From contig JAGROF010000017.1 in the NCBI GenBank assembly GCA_020440405.1, forward strand, positions 1-26,164: a stretch of DNA of 26,164 nt, given 5' to 3'. Shown here one piece after another: positions 1 to 7,287 of this stretch (its first letter is position 1; every line of letters begins with the position of its first letter). The translations under genes were made by a program, and so were the position numbers. The stretch comes from Chlamydiia bacterium (GTDB lineage: Bacteria; Chlamydiota; Chlamydiia; Chlamydiales; Simkaniaceae). The notes beneath the pieces are model-generated. The model had not been told where the DNA came from. It saw nothing but the letters and a program-made list of their open reading frames with translations, and searched no databases.

Positions 1-695
1 GCCCCCTCTTCAGATTTTCCAAACTTTCCCCCATCGCTCCGCGTAAGAAGAGGAAAAGTCATTCCATAAATCGATTTGCCGGTAAGCTTCCGCGTCAGTT
101 CCATTCCCGCAGTGATGTTCCCCCATTGGTCACTTCCCCCCATCTGCAACACCACCTCTTCATTTTCTGAAAGGTGATAAAAATCGTAGCCCTGAAGCAC
201 CTGATACGAAAACTCGGTAAAACTAATTCCCTCTTCCGATTGAATCCGACTTCTTACGCTATCTTTTCCAAGCATCGGCCCCACACGAAAATGTTTTCCG
301 ACATCGCGCAAAAAAGCCACAAGCCCATAGTTTGTGAGCCAATCGTCATTGTTTAAAATGACCGGATTTTTTAAACACCGCTCAAACTGCTTCCGGATCC
401 CTTCCACATTTTTTAAAAGAACCTCATGGGTCAAAAGAGGGCGCTCCACTGATTTTCCTGAAGGATCGCCAATCTTTCCCGTTGCCCCGCCAAGAAGGAC
501 CACCGGGGTATGGCCAAACTTCTCGAGCCACGCCAAAGCCACAATGCCGACCAAATTCCCCAAGTGGAGACTATCCGCTGTCGGATCAAATCCGATGTAG
601 CCTTTCAGCGGCTTTTTCGCCCGCTCTTTCAGATCTTCGCTCGTGGTGTTATCGACAAACCCACGCTTTTCTAAAAATTCAATGACATTATCCAT
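1..695 (-). CDS. tyrS: Tyrosyl-tRNA synthetase, N-terminal part (runs off the left edge)
   Basis: Charges tRNA-Tyr with tyrosine in the cytosol (class I aminoacyl-tRNA synthetase). About 231 codons are present and stay open to the window edge. The class I signature appears as FDPTADSLHLGNLVG with HLGN at residues 44-47, where most families have HLGH or HIGH. The GGATGKIGDPSGKS segment, the tyrosine/tRNA pocket segment SYQVLQGYDF, QMGGSDQWGNI, and the KMSKS-equivalent KFGKS (224-228) follow in the usual order. The catalytic domain is therefore nearly complete and the C-terminal tRNA-binding part lies outside. The start is the ATG at 693-695, with a GGGGAAG stretch about 13 bases upstream. The gene lies 32 bases downstream of the small gene at 728-997 on the same strand and may be cotranscribed with it. 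Assignment is firm. Confidence 0.96.
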   Translation of the reverse strand, partial: MDNVIEFLEKRGFVDNTTSEDLKERAKKPLKGYIGFDPTADSLHLGNLVGIVALAWLEKFGHTPVVLLGGATGKIGDPSGKSVERPLLTHEVLLKNVEGIRKQFERCLKNPVILNNDDWLTNYGLVAFLRDVGKHFRVGPMLGKDSVRSRIQSEEGISFTEFSYQVLQGYDFYHLSENEEVVLQMGGSDQWGNITAGMELTRKLTGKSIYGMTFPLLTRSDGGKFGKSEEG

Positions 696-727
696 GGAAA
701 CGAGTCTATCTTCCCCTTGCTTTTATC

Positions 728-997
728 TCAAGTTGCAGCTTTTTTCAGCATTTCGACAACAGCGCTCACTTTTTGACTGAGGTCTGCAGTGTTTTGATTT
801 TCATCGAAGAGAGAGATCGACTTGGTACGCAAAGCGATCCGCTCTGAGGCATGGCGGGCAATCCAACGTTGGATTTCAGAAGATTTTCTTTTGAGGGCTT
901 GAGGAGTGATTCCTTTATCCATTTCCTCCAAACGTCGTCGCAGTTTTTCGCGTGTTTTTTTTGTTTTTTCGCTCTCTTCTGCAAGTCCTTTCGCCAT
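728..997 (-). CDS. Hypothetical small charged helical protein (89 aa)
   Basis: I do not recognise the family. The 89-residue protein is rich in Lys, Arg and Glu. Residues 1-30 are almost entirely charged and helix-forming, followed by a second predicted helix (SSEIQRWIARHASERIALRTKS) and an amphipathic C-terminal helix (LSQKVSAVVEMLKKAAT). It has no signal peptide, membrane segment or cysteine, which fits a cytosolic coiled-coil or helical-bundle protein. A Shine-Dalgarno-like AAGGAA lies about 8 bases before the ATG at 997, which supports real translation. It precedes tyrS by 32 bases on the same strand and is divergent from rpiA. No function is proposed. Confidence 0.7.
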   Translation of the reverse strand: MAKGLAEESEKTKKTREKLRRRLEEMDKGITPQALKRKSSEIQRWIARHASERIALRTKSISLFDENQNTADLSQKVSAVVEMLKKAAT

Positions 998-1110
998 CCA
1001 ATCGTTCCTTAAAATGGTTTTCCTTACCCCCCTAGCATGACATAAAAACTTCTAAAATGAAAAGGAAAAATTCTTGCTCTGAATGCAATGCTTCCGTAAG
1101 AATAACGAGT

Positions 1111-1785
1111 ATGGAAGAGATGAAAAAAGCAGCAGGAATTGCTGCTGCAGAACTCGTCAAAAATGGGATGCTTGTGGGCTTAGGAACAGGTTCGACTGTA
1201 TTCCATTTTATCAATCGCTTGATTGAGCGGGTCCAAGAAGGATTAAGCATTCAAGTGGTTTCTAGTTCAATCCGCTCAGAAAACCAAGCAAAAGAGGGAG
1301 GCATTCCTCTTGCTGACATCAATACCATCACAGCAATTGATTTGACTGTCGATGGCGCCGATGAAATTACCCCCGAAAAGTGGATGATCAAAGGGGGAGG
1401 TGGAGCACTTCTTAGAGAAAAAATCCTTGCAAATACCAGCCGCGAGATGGTTGTCATTGTCGATGAGTCGAAAGTGGTGGAAAAGCTAGGCAAGCACCCT
1501 CTTCCAGTCGAAATTCTCCCCTTTGCCACCCATGCCATCCTAGATAAAATCCGCAAGCTCGGGTATCAAGGAAACCTGCGGCAGCAGAATAAAGATGGCC
1601 CTTATGTGACTGATAATGGCAACCACATCTACGACATTTATTTTGAATCGCTTCGAGATGACCCAGAGAGAGATCATGAAAAACTTTCTCGGATTCCAGG
1701 TGTCTTAGAAACAGGGTTTTTCTTCAATCTAGCAGGGCGCGTCTTTATCGGCAAAAGTGACGGGACGGTTGATCACTGGCCATAA
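1111..1785 (+). CDS. rpiA: Ribose-5-phosphate isomerase A
   Basis: Interconverts ribose 5-phosphate and ribulose 5-phosphate in the non-oxidative pentose phosphate pathway. Hallmarks of the RpiA type are VGLGTGST (22-29, phosphate loop), VDGADEI, KGGGGALLREKI and KLGKHPLPVEI, followed by VTDNGN and a C-terminal IPGVLETGFF. I chose the ATG at 1111, giving 224 aa, because its MEEMKKAAGIAAAELV start aligns with the known N-terminus of the E. coli enzyme (about 219 aa). The frame stays open upstream to an ATG at 1057, adding 18 Cys/Lys-rich residues with no family counterpart. Neither start has a convincing ribosome-binding site, so the exact N-terminus is open. The nuclease-domain gene follows 36 bases downstream on the same strand. 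Confidence 0.94.
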   Translation: MEEMKKAAGIAAAELVKNGMLVGLGTGSTVFHFINRLIERVQEGLSIQVVSSSIRSENQAKEGGIPLADINTITAIDLTVDGADEITPEKWMIKGGGGALLREKILANTSREMVVIVDESKVVEKLGKHPLPVEILPFATHAILDKIRKLGYQGNLRQQNKDGPYVTDNGNHIYDIYFESLRDDPERDHEKLSRIPGVLETGFFFNLAGRVFIGKSDGTVDHWP

Positions 1786-1821
1786 TTCCTTTATAATACA
1801 AAGAAAGGGGGAGGGAATTTG

Positions 1822-2235
1822 ATGGACTTTGAGCTTATTCCCATACAGTTCAATAAGATCATGCAATCACAAAACTACACGGTGTTTATCCTCGGAACCG
1901 AGGAGAAGCAATTCGCGATCTATACCTCCCCTCATGTGGGGCAAAACCTTCAAATGCATCTGGCTGACCAGATTAAGCCTCGCCCTTACACCTATGACCT
2001 CATCAACTCTCTCTTCAACGGGTTTGATATCAATCTTTTGCAAGTGGTGATTACCGATGTGCAAGATACACTCTATTTTGCACGTCTTTTCGTGGAACAA
2101 GAGGTGGATAACAAGCAAAAAATCCTGGAAATCGATGCACGTCCCAGCGACTGCCTCACCCTTGCTCTTGAAAACAATATTCCTATCTATTGTACACGAG
2201 AGGTTTTTGAAAAAACGATTCCAATTGAAGAGTGA
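1822..2235 (+). CDS. Bifunctional nuclease (BFN/DUF151) domain protein
   Basis: 137 aa. The C-terminal half carries the signature of the bifunctional nuclease family, IDARPSDCLTLALENNIPIY (usual form IDARPSDAIALALR...PIY), after a typical LGTEEKQFAIYTSPHVGQ beta segment and a DVQDTLYFARLF strand. Family members are small single-domain proteins reported to have RNase/DNase activity in plants and Mycobacterium; the role in Chlamydiae is not established. The ATG at 1822 was chosen over an adjacent in-frame TTG at 1819 because the strong purine tract GGGGGAGGG sits about 6 bases upstream of it. It probably forms a two-gene operon with rpiA. It ends 9 bases from the convergent ptsH stop. Confidence 0.86.
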   Translation: MDFELIPIQFNKIMQSQNYTVFILGTEEKQFAIYTSPHVGQNLQMHLADQIKPRPYTYDLINSLFNGFDINLLQVVITDVQDTLYFARLFVEQEVDNKQKILEIDARPSDCLTLALENNIPIYCTREVFEKTIPIEE

Positions 2236-2244
2236 TTACACACC

Positions 2245-2529
2245 CTAGTAGCGGATATTGAAGCGGTTACGCGCTAATTTGGTGAGTGCTTCGACAGCCT
2301 CGCTGGCATCGGGCCCTTCAGCCTCGACATCGATTTTGGCTCCCCGTGTCGCGGCGAGCATTAGGATCCCTAGCAGAGATTTCGCATTCACATTGAGCCC
2401 TTGGTAGACCAGGAAAATTTGCGACCGAAAGTTTTGCGCACATTTGACAAGTTCTGTAGCGGGGCGGGTATGGAGGCCTTTATCATTCAAAATGATCATA
2501 GCCTTTTTAACTTTTGATTCTGCGTCCAT
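2245..2529 (-). CDS. ptsH: Phosphocarrier protein HPr
   Basis: Small phosphocarrier of the phosphotransferase system, accepting phosphate from enzyme I. The 94-aa protein has the active-site motif GLHTRPA with the phosphorylated His at residue 20 (usual form GLHARPA, His15). The regulatory serine region reads NAKSLLGILML, with Ser51 in the place of Ser46 of Gram-positive HPr, so HPr kinase control is possible. The C-terminal half has the family pattern ATRGAKIDVEAEGPDASEAVEAL. The N-terminus is about five residues longer than typical. The gene follows pepF by 55 bases on the same strand. Chlamydiae generally keep HPr without a full sugar-transport PTS, so a regulatory role is likely but inferred. 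Confidence 0.94.
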   Translation of the reverse strand: MDAESKVKKAMIILNDKGLHTRPATELVKCAQNFRSQIFLVYQGLNVNAKSLLGILMLAATRGAKIDVEAEGPDASEAVEALTKLARNRFNIRY

Positions 2530-2584
2530 TGATTATAAAGATCTAGTTAAACTCTTGCTTATTGAATACCTGGCTTTAGTTTTT

Positions 2585-4399
2585 TCAGCAAGAGCAAATT
2601 TCCTTTTCTAACTGCTCTACAAGAGAGGAGAAGCGGTGGATGAGCCTCTCGATAGGTGCTTTTTCTCTCATATTGACTCCAGCCATCTCCAAGAGATCAA
2701 CAGGATAACGGGACGATCCCGAAGAGAGAAATTTCAGATAATCTTGACGTGCAGTTTCCCCTTCCTCGAGAAGGCGTTCAACAAGGGCATAGGCCGCGCT
2801 GATTCCTGTTGCATATTGGTAAACATAAAAATTATAATAAAAGTGAGGAATCCTGAGGTATTCTACCCCAATTTCGGGATCGAGCTCAAAGTCTTTTCCA
2901 TAGTAATCTCGATTGAGCTGTTGGTAAGCCTCTTTAAGCGTTGCTGCCGTAAGAGGAATTCCTCTTTCTCCATAGGTATGAAGGGTAAACTCAAACTCTG
3001 CGAATTGTGTTTGGCGAAACAGAGTCGCACGGATATCGTCGATCCTCTGGTTCAAAAGGTAGCACTTCTCTTCATGAGATCTAGCGCGATCCATCAAATG
3101 CCGGAAAAGAAGTTCTTCGTTAAATGTCGATGCCACTTCGGCCACAAAAATCGGATAATTTGAATATTGGAAAGGTTGCCCTTGGTTACTTAAATAGGAG
3201 TGAACGCTATGCCCTGCTTCATGGGCCAAGGTAAAGACATCACGCAAGATGCCTTTATAGTTCATCAAGATATAGGGAACGCTATCGTAACACCCACTTG
3301 AGTAGGCTCCAGATTTTTTGCGGGCATTCTCATACCGATCGACCCACCTTTCAGGGCCTAGCCCTCTTTCAAGAATCGCATGATACTCTTCTCCTAAAGG
3401 TTTGACCGCTTCCAGAACTAATTCCACTCCCTCTGAATAGGTATACTCCTTTTCAAAACTGGGGACAAGGGGAACGTATTGGTCATAAAAATGAAAGGTT
3501 TTGACGCCAAGAGCCTTCTTGCGAAAAGCAATATATTTATGGAGTGTAGGAAGATTTTCTCTGACGGTAGCAATCAAATTGTGGTAAACACCCACATCGA
3601 TTTGATGAGGGGTGAGTGCTGCATGAAGGGCTGAAGGGTAATTGCGTGCTTTGGCCCGAAAGACGTGACTTTGCACTTGGCCATTGATGAGTTCGGAGAT
3701 GGTGTTCTCAAAGGACGCAAATGTTTTGTGGTAACTCAACCCAGCATTTTTTCTTAAGATCCGATCTTTGGACTGAAGAAACAGCCCATAAGACCCATGT
3801 GTAATCTCCCGTTTTTCTCCCTTTTCATCTAGGGCTGGTTCAAATTTGAGCTCAGCATTATTGAGGACTCCAAAAGCTTTAGAAGGAGTCTCTAGAGCTT
3901 TCCCAGCAAGCGACAAAAGATGCTCCTTGTCTGAGGTCAAAGTATAAGGCTTTAGAGCAGAGAGCTTTTCCAGCTGAATCCGATGAGCGGAAAGAGATTG
4001 ATCTCTCAGGTAATTTCCAAACGTTTCTTCAGGGAGTTGAAGGATTTCAGGTTGCACCCAAGAGGTTTCATTTTGAAAATCAAAGTAAAGAAGAGAGATG
4101 CGATCGTAAGCATTCTTGTAAATCTCATGCGCCACATCTTCATCATGGCGGAGATGGGCATAGGTATAGAGTTTATACAGGCGTCTTTCGATCTCATTTG
4201 TTTCGTTAAGTAGCGAAGAAAGAGTGCCTGCCCCTTCTCCAATCTTTCCTTGATAGGCAGCGAGGTGAGGCCAACGAGCGGTTTCCGATTTATTTTTTGT
4301 CAGCTCTTCAAAATCTTTTTCCCAGGCTTCAAGATTTGGATATAATGCATTGACGTCCCAAGTATCTTCGACACTGACTTCTTTCCGTTCCTTTGCCAT
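2585..4399 (-). CDS. pepF: Oligoendopeptidase F (M3 zinc metallopeptidase)
   Basis: Cytosolic zinc endopeptidase that degrades short peptides. The 604-aa length is normal for PepF. The zinc site is present: HEAGH at residues 393-397, with a third ligand candidate Glu421 in FVAEVASTFNEE. Other family segments include the N-terminal WDVNALYPNLEAWEKDF, the substrate-binding SGAYSSGCYDSVPYILMNYKG, and the C-terminal IPHFYYNFYVYQYATGISAA. AGGAG lies 7 bases before the ATG. The gene is head-to-head with groES-groEL, the arrangement I recall from Chlamydia (CT112 beside CT111-CT110), and is upstream of ptsH on the same strand. It ends with a Cys-Ser-Cys tail. Confidence 0.96.
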   Translation of the reverse strand: MAKERKEVSVEDTWDVNALYPNLEAWEKDFEELTKNKSETARWPHLAAYQGKIGEGAGTLSSLLNETNEIERRLYKLYTYAHLRHDEDVAHEIYKNAYDRISLLYFDFQNETSWVQPEILQLPEETFGNYLRDQSLSAHRIQLEKLSALKPYTLTSDKEHLLSLAGKALETPSKAFGVLNNAELKFEPALDEKGEKREITHGSYGLFLQSKDRILRKNAGLSYHKTFASFENTISELINGQVQSHVFRAKARNYPSALHAALTPHQIDVGVYHNLIATVRENLPTLHKYIAFRKKALGVKTFHFYDQYVPLVPSFEKEYTYSEGVELVLEAVKPLGEEYHAILERGLGPERWVDRYENARKKSGAYSSGCYDSVPYILMNYKGILRDVFTLAHEAGHSVHSYLSNQGQPFQYSNYPIFVAEVASTFNEELLFRHLMDRARSHEEKCYLLNQRIDDIRATLFRQTQFAEFEFTLHTYGERGIPLTAATLKEAYQQLNRDYYGKDFELDPEIGVEYLRIPHFYYNFYVYQYATGISAAYALVERLLEEGETARQDYLKFLSSGSSRYPVDLLEMAGVNMREKAPIERLIHRFSSLVEQLEKEICSC

Positions 4400-4414
4400 A
4401 AAAACTCCTATGTA

Positions 4415-4443
4415 TTGAACCTCCTAATGGTAAAAAATTAAAT
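4415..4443 (+). promoter_or_regulatory. Candidate sigma-70-type (sigma66) promoter for groES-groEL
   Basis: TTGAAC (4415-4420) and TTAAAT (4438-4443) are separated by 17 bases; each matches four of six consensus positions. Transcription would start around 4450, placing the CIRCE-like inverted repeat in the start of the leader, the usual operator position for HrcA. Sequence match only; other -10-like AT-rich hexamers exist nearby. Confidence 0.4.
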
Positions 4444-4467
4444 TTTCTTTCGCAAACAAAAAAGTGA

Positions 4468-4494
4468 TTAGCAGTTAGATAGAAAAACTGCTAA
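4468..4494. promoter_or_regulatory. CIRCE-like operator (HrcA site) before groES
   Basis: A perfect inverted repeat, TTAGCAGTT (4468-4476), 9-base spacer, AACTGCTAA (4486-4494), lies 84 bases before the groES start codon. The 9-9-9 layout and outer six bases are those of the CIRCE element (TTAGCACTC-N9-GAGTGCTAA), which binds the heat-shock repressor HrcA. Inner positions 7 and 9 of each arm differ from consensus, but symmetrically, so dyad symmetry is intact. Position, spacing and symmetry make a heat-shock operator the best reading. Confidence 0.8.
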
Positions 4495-4578
4495 TTCTTA
4501 TTGAAAAAAAATCCTTCCTTTAGATATGCTGACTCATGTAAGCTTTGTGGAAAAATTTCAATCAATGGAGTGATTAAA

Positions 4579-4893
4579 ATGCCTACAAAAACTGAAAAGA
4601 AAATCTCTCTTAGACCCCTTGGAGACCGCCTCCTTGTTCAAAGAATGGAACAAGAAGAAACGCTCAAAGGAGGAATTATCCTTCCAGACTCGGCAAAAAA
4701 GAAACAAGAAATTGCCGTTGTTGTCGCCGTTGGAAAAGGGAAAGTCACCAAAGAAGGTAAGAGTCTTCCCATGCCTGTTAAGGTCGGAGACAAGGTCCTC
4801 ATGGATAAATATTCTGGACAAGAAGTGACTGTCGACAACGAAGAGTATGTCGTTCTTCGTGCGGATGATGTGATTGCAACACTTGAAGATTAA
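4579..4893 (+). CDS. groES: Co-chaperonin GroES (Hsp10)
   Basis: Heptameric lid of the GroEL folding chamber. The 104-aa protein has [32 protein letters not shown], with the flexible mobile loop GGIIL that contacts GroEL, then [36 protein letters not shown]. The frame is open back to a TTG at 4501, but the ATG at 4579 has GGAG eight bases upstream and gives the family N-terminus, so it is preferred. groEL follows 20 bases downstream. The 135-base leader contains the CIRCE-like operator, so heat-inducible repression by HrcA is likely. Confidence 0.97.
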   Translation: MPTKTEKKISLRPLGDRLLVQRMEQEETLKGGIILPDSAKKKQEIAVVVAVGKGKVTKEGKSLPMPVKVGDKVLMDKYSGQEVTVDNEEYVVLRADDVIATLED

Positions 4894-4913
4894 GAAGAAG
4901 GAGAAAGAAACTT

Positions 4914-6539
4914 ATGGCACCTAAAGATATTAAATTTAAAGAAGATGCCCGTCACAAGATCCAGAAAGGAGTCAAAGCCCTTTCGTCTGCTGTCAAGGTG
5001 ACACTCGGCCCTAAAGGGCGCAATGTAGCGATCGATAAAGGGTATGGCGCCCCTAAGGTTACAAAGGATGGCGTCACTGTAGCCAAAGAAATCGAGCTTG
5101 AGGACAAGCACGAGAACATGGGCGCTCAGATGGTCATTGAAGTCGCAAGTAAAATGAACGACAAAGCCGGTGATGGAACCACAACTGCAACAGTTCTTGC
5201 TGAAGCAATTTACACTGAAGGGCTTCGCAATGTAACTGCTGGAGCAAATCCCATGGAAATCAAGCAGGGAATTGAAGAAGCCGTGGCTCTTGTCACTACT
5301 GAGCTCAAAAAAATGAGCAAGTCGATTCAAGACCGCAAAGAAATCGCTCAAGTGGCGACCATCTCTGCAAACAACGATGAAGAAATCGGAGAAACCATTG
5401 CCAAAGCCATGGAGCGTGTTGGAAAAGATGGAACGGTCACCGTTGAAGAAGGAAAAGGATTCGAAACAACACTTGATGTTGTAGAAGGAATGAACTTCGA
5501 CCGTGGATATCTTTCGGCTTACTTTGTCACAAATGCAGAGACTCAGGAAGCGGTTTACGAAAACGCTTTCGTCCTCATCTACGACAAGAAAATCTCATCG
5601 ATGAAGGATTTCCTCCCTATTCTTCAAGCTGTGGCTGAAAGTGGGCGTCCCCTCGTCATTATTGCAGAAGATGTTGAAGGAGAGGCACTCGCTACTCTCG
5701 TTGTCAACCGTCTTCGTGCGGGATTAAAGGTTTGTGCCGTTAAAGCTCCTGGATTCGGAGACCGCCGCAAAGAAAACCTAAAAGACATTGCCATCCTAAC
5801 GGGTGGGCAGTACATCAGCGAAGAACTGGGAATGAAGCTTGATCAGGTCACTCTGGAAATGCTGGGAACAGTTAAAAAAGTGGTCGTGAAGAAAGAAGAC
5901 ACTACCCTTGTTGAGGGAGGGGGTGACCCTGCTGAAATCCAAAAGCAGATCGCTCTCATCAAGCGCCAAATCGAAGACTCCACCTCTGATTACGACCGCG
6001 AAAAACTTGAAGAGCGCTTAGCAAAACTTTCAGGTGGAATTGCAATCATCCGAGTGGGTGCTGCAACTGAAGTGGAAATGCGTGAGAAAAAAGACCGCGT
6101 TGATGATGCTCTTCAGGCAACCAAAGCCGCTGTGGAAGAAGGGATTCTTCCTGGTGGAGGAAGCGCCTTTATCCATTGTATTGCTGCTCTAGAAAAGCAC
6201 CTAGCTAAGTTGAGCGGATGCAAGAAAGTCGGCGCTGAAATCATCATGAAAGCCATCACTTACCCTCTACGCCAAATTGCAGAAAATGCAGGGAAAGAGG
6301 GATCGATTGTCGTTCAGAAAGTCCTTGGAATGAAGGTGAACGAAGGGTGGAATGCCCTCACTGACACCTATGGAAACCTTGTTGAAATGGGTGTCATTGA
6401 CCCCACAAAGGTTACCCGCCTTACCCTTGAGCTGGCTGCATCGATTGCATCGCTCCTTCTCACCACAGAAGCCATCATCACTGATGAGGCTTCTGATGAG
6501 AAAGCAGCTCCTGCCATGGCTGGAGGAATGGACTACTAA
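4914..6539 (+). CDS. groEL: Chaperonin GroEL (Hsp60)
   Basis: ATP-driven protein-folding chamber, working with GroES. The 541-aa length is normal. Visible signatures are [31 protein letters not shown], the nucleotide-binding [13 protein letters not shown], apical-domain [36 protein letters not shown] and the Gly-Gly-Met tail [12 protein letters not shown] lies 10 bases before the ATG. It is second in the groES operon and is followed by a strong intrinsic terminator. By gene order next to groES and pepF it is the main GroEL copy, not one of the divergent extra chlamydial GroEL paralogues. Confidence 0.98.
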   Translation: MAPKDIKFKEDARHKIQKGVKALSSAVKVTLGPKGRNVAIDKGYGAPKVTKDGVTVAKEIELEDKHENMGAQMVIEVASKMNDKAGDGTTTATVLAEAIYTEGLRNVTAGANPMEIKQGIEEAVALVTTELKKMSKSIQDRKEIAQVATISANNDEEIGETIAKAMERVGKDGTVTVEEGKGFETTLDVVEGMNFDRGYLSAYFVTNAETQEAVYENAFVLIYDKKISSMKDFLPILQAVAESGRPLVIIAEDVEGEALATLVVNRLRAGLKVCAVKAPGFGDRRKENLKDIAILTGGQYISEELGMKLDQVTLEMLGTVKKVVVKKEDTTLVEGGGDPAEIQKQIALIKRQIEDSTSDYDREKLEERLAKLSGGIAIIRVGAATEVEMREKKDRVDDALQATKAAVEEGILPGGGSAFIHCIAALEKHLAKLSGCKKVGAEIIMKAITYPLRQIAENAGKEGSIVVQKVLGMKVNEGWNALTDTYGNLVEMGVIDPTKVTRLTLELAASIASLLLTTEAIITDEASDEKAAPAMAGGMDY

Positions 6540-6559
6540 AAGTAGCCCTCTTTCTGATG

Positions 6560-6594
6560 AAAAGCACTACTCAAGCGAGTAGTGCTTTTTTTTT
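6560..6594 (+). terminator. Intrinsic terminator of the groES-groEL operon
   Basis: A perfect 12-13 bp stem (6560-6572 pairing with 6577-6589) closes a four-base loop AAGC and runs into a nine-T tract (6586-6594), 20 bases after the groEL stop codon. Confidence 0.93.
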
Positions 6595-6621
6595 ATGCCT
6601 TGATCCTATATCGGTAAAGGT

Positions 6622-7287
6622 ATGAAGAAGTTCATTGCCATCTTTGTTGCCATCGTTTTAGTTCTTGCGGGGCTGGGATACGTCGCTTACCTCAATTCAG
6701 CGATGCTTCTTGCGGAAATCATCTCTCGTAAAACGATGACTCCTGTTTCGATCCAAGAGATCAAATGGGGAAAAGAGGGCTTTATCGTTGAAGATTTAAC
6801 GATTGGAAATCCTAAAGGAACGCGCCTTCCGACGGCTCTTCGTGTGCAAATAATTGATGTTGACGCCCCCTATAAGCAATACTTCAAAGACCCTATTGTC
6901 ATCGATAAGATCCATCTCGATAACGTGTATGTCAACATTCAGATCTACGATAAGGATCAAGCCAAGGGAAACTGGCAAACCCTTATGGCAAACATGGCCG
7001 TTGATCACAAAAGCCCTTTATCCATCGAGCGCTCTGCGTTGATCAAAAAACTCATCCTCACCAACATCCAAATCGATTTGATTCTCTCTGATGGAAAGCT
7101 GCACCATCTTTCCCCTATCGAGCGCCTTGAATTCGACAATATCAGTTCAGACAAGGGAATCCCCACTCAGGAGATTTCAGAAATCATTGTCCAGAAAATG
7201 ATGCAATCGATTTTCCTCCAAAAAGGGCTTAAAACCATTATCGAAGCCCCTGTTGATGTCTTAAAAGGAGTGATTCCCTTTTTATGA
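6622..7287 (+). CDS. Membrane-anchored AsmA-like protein (probable)
   Basis: 221 aa with a single N-terminal hydrophobic segment (about residues 3-24, MKKFIAIFVAIVLVLAGLGY) and a soluble, presumably periplasmic remainder. The segment KWGKEGFIVEDLTIGNPKGT, followed by DPIVIDKIHLDNVYVNIQ and later LIKKLILTNIQIDLIL, follows the repeated pattern of short beta-strands seen at the start of AsmA/DUF748-type envelope proteins, some of which move lipids between membranes. It is much shorter than full AsmA proteins, so it is at best one repeat unit. Its TGA overlaps the ATG of the POT-like transporter by four bases, so the two are translationally coupled. The function is inferred; the family assignment is weak. 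Confidence 0.7.
   Translation: MKKFIAIFVAIVLVLAGLGYVAYLNSAMLLAEIISRKTMTPVSIQEIKWGKEGFIVEDLTIGNPKGTRLPTALRVQIIDVDAPYKQYFKDPIVIDKIHLDNVYVNIQIYDKDQAKGNWQTLMANMAVDHKSPLSIERSALIKKLILTNIQIDLILSDGKLHHLSPIERLEFDNISSDKGIPTQEISEIIVQKMMQSIFLQKGLKTIIEAPVDVLKGVIPFL

Noticed and set aside
1057-1110. Possible 18-residue N-terminal extension of RpiA with two Cys
   Set aside because: No ribosome-binding site and no counterpart in the family; a start at 1111 matches known enzymes. Not fully excluded.
2636-3163. A 175-codon plus-strand frame inside pepF
   Set aside because: It overlaps the C-terminal catalytic domain of a full-length PepF; no motif or ribosome-binding site supports it.
4890-5351. A 153-codon minus-strand frame within groEL
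   Set aside because: Antisense to the conserved GroEL N-terminus; the Phe/Cys/His-rich translation has no domain character.
6561-6588. The inverted repeat after groEL (AAGCACTACTC...GAGTAGTGCTT) recalls a CIRCE element
   Set aside because: The spacer is only four bases and the stem runs straight into nine T residues after a stop codon, which is a classical terminator; CIRCE needs a nine-base spacer and an upstream position.
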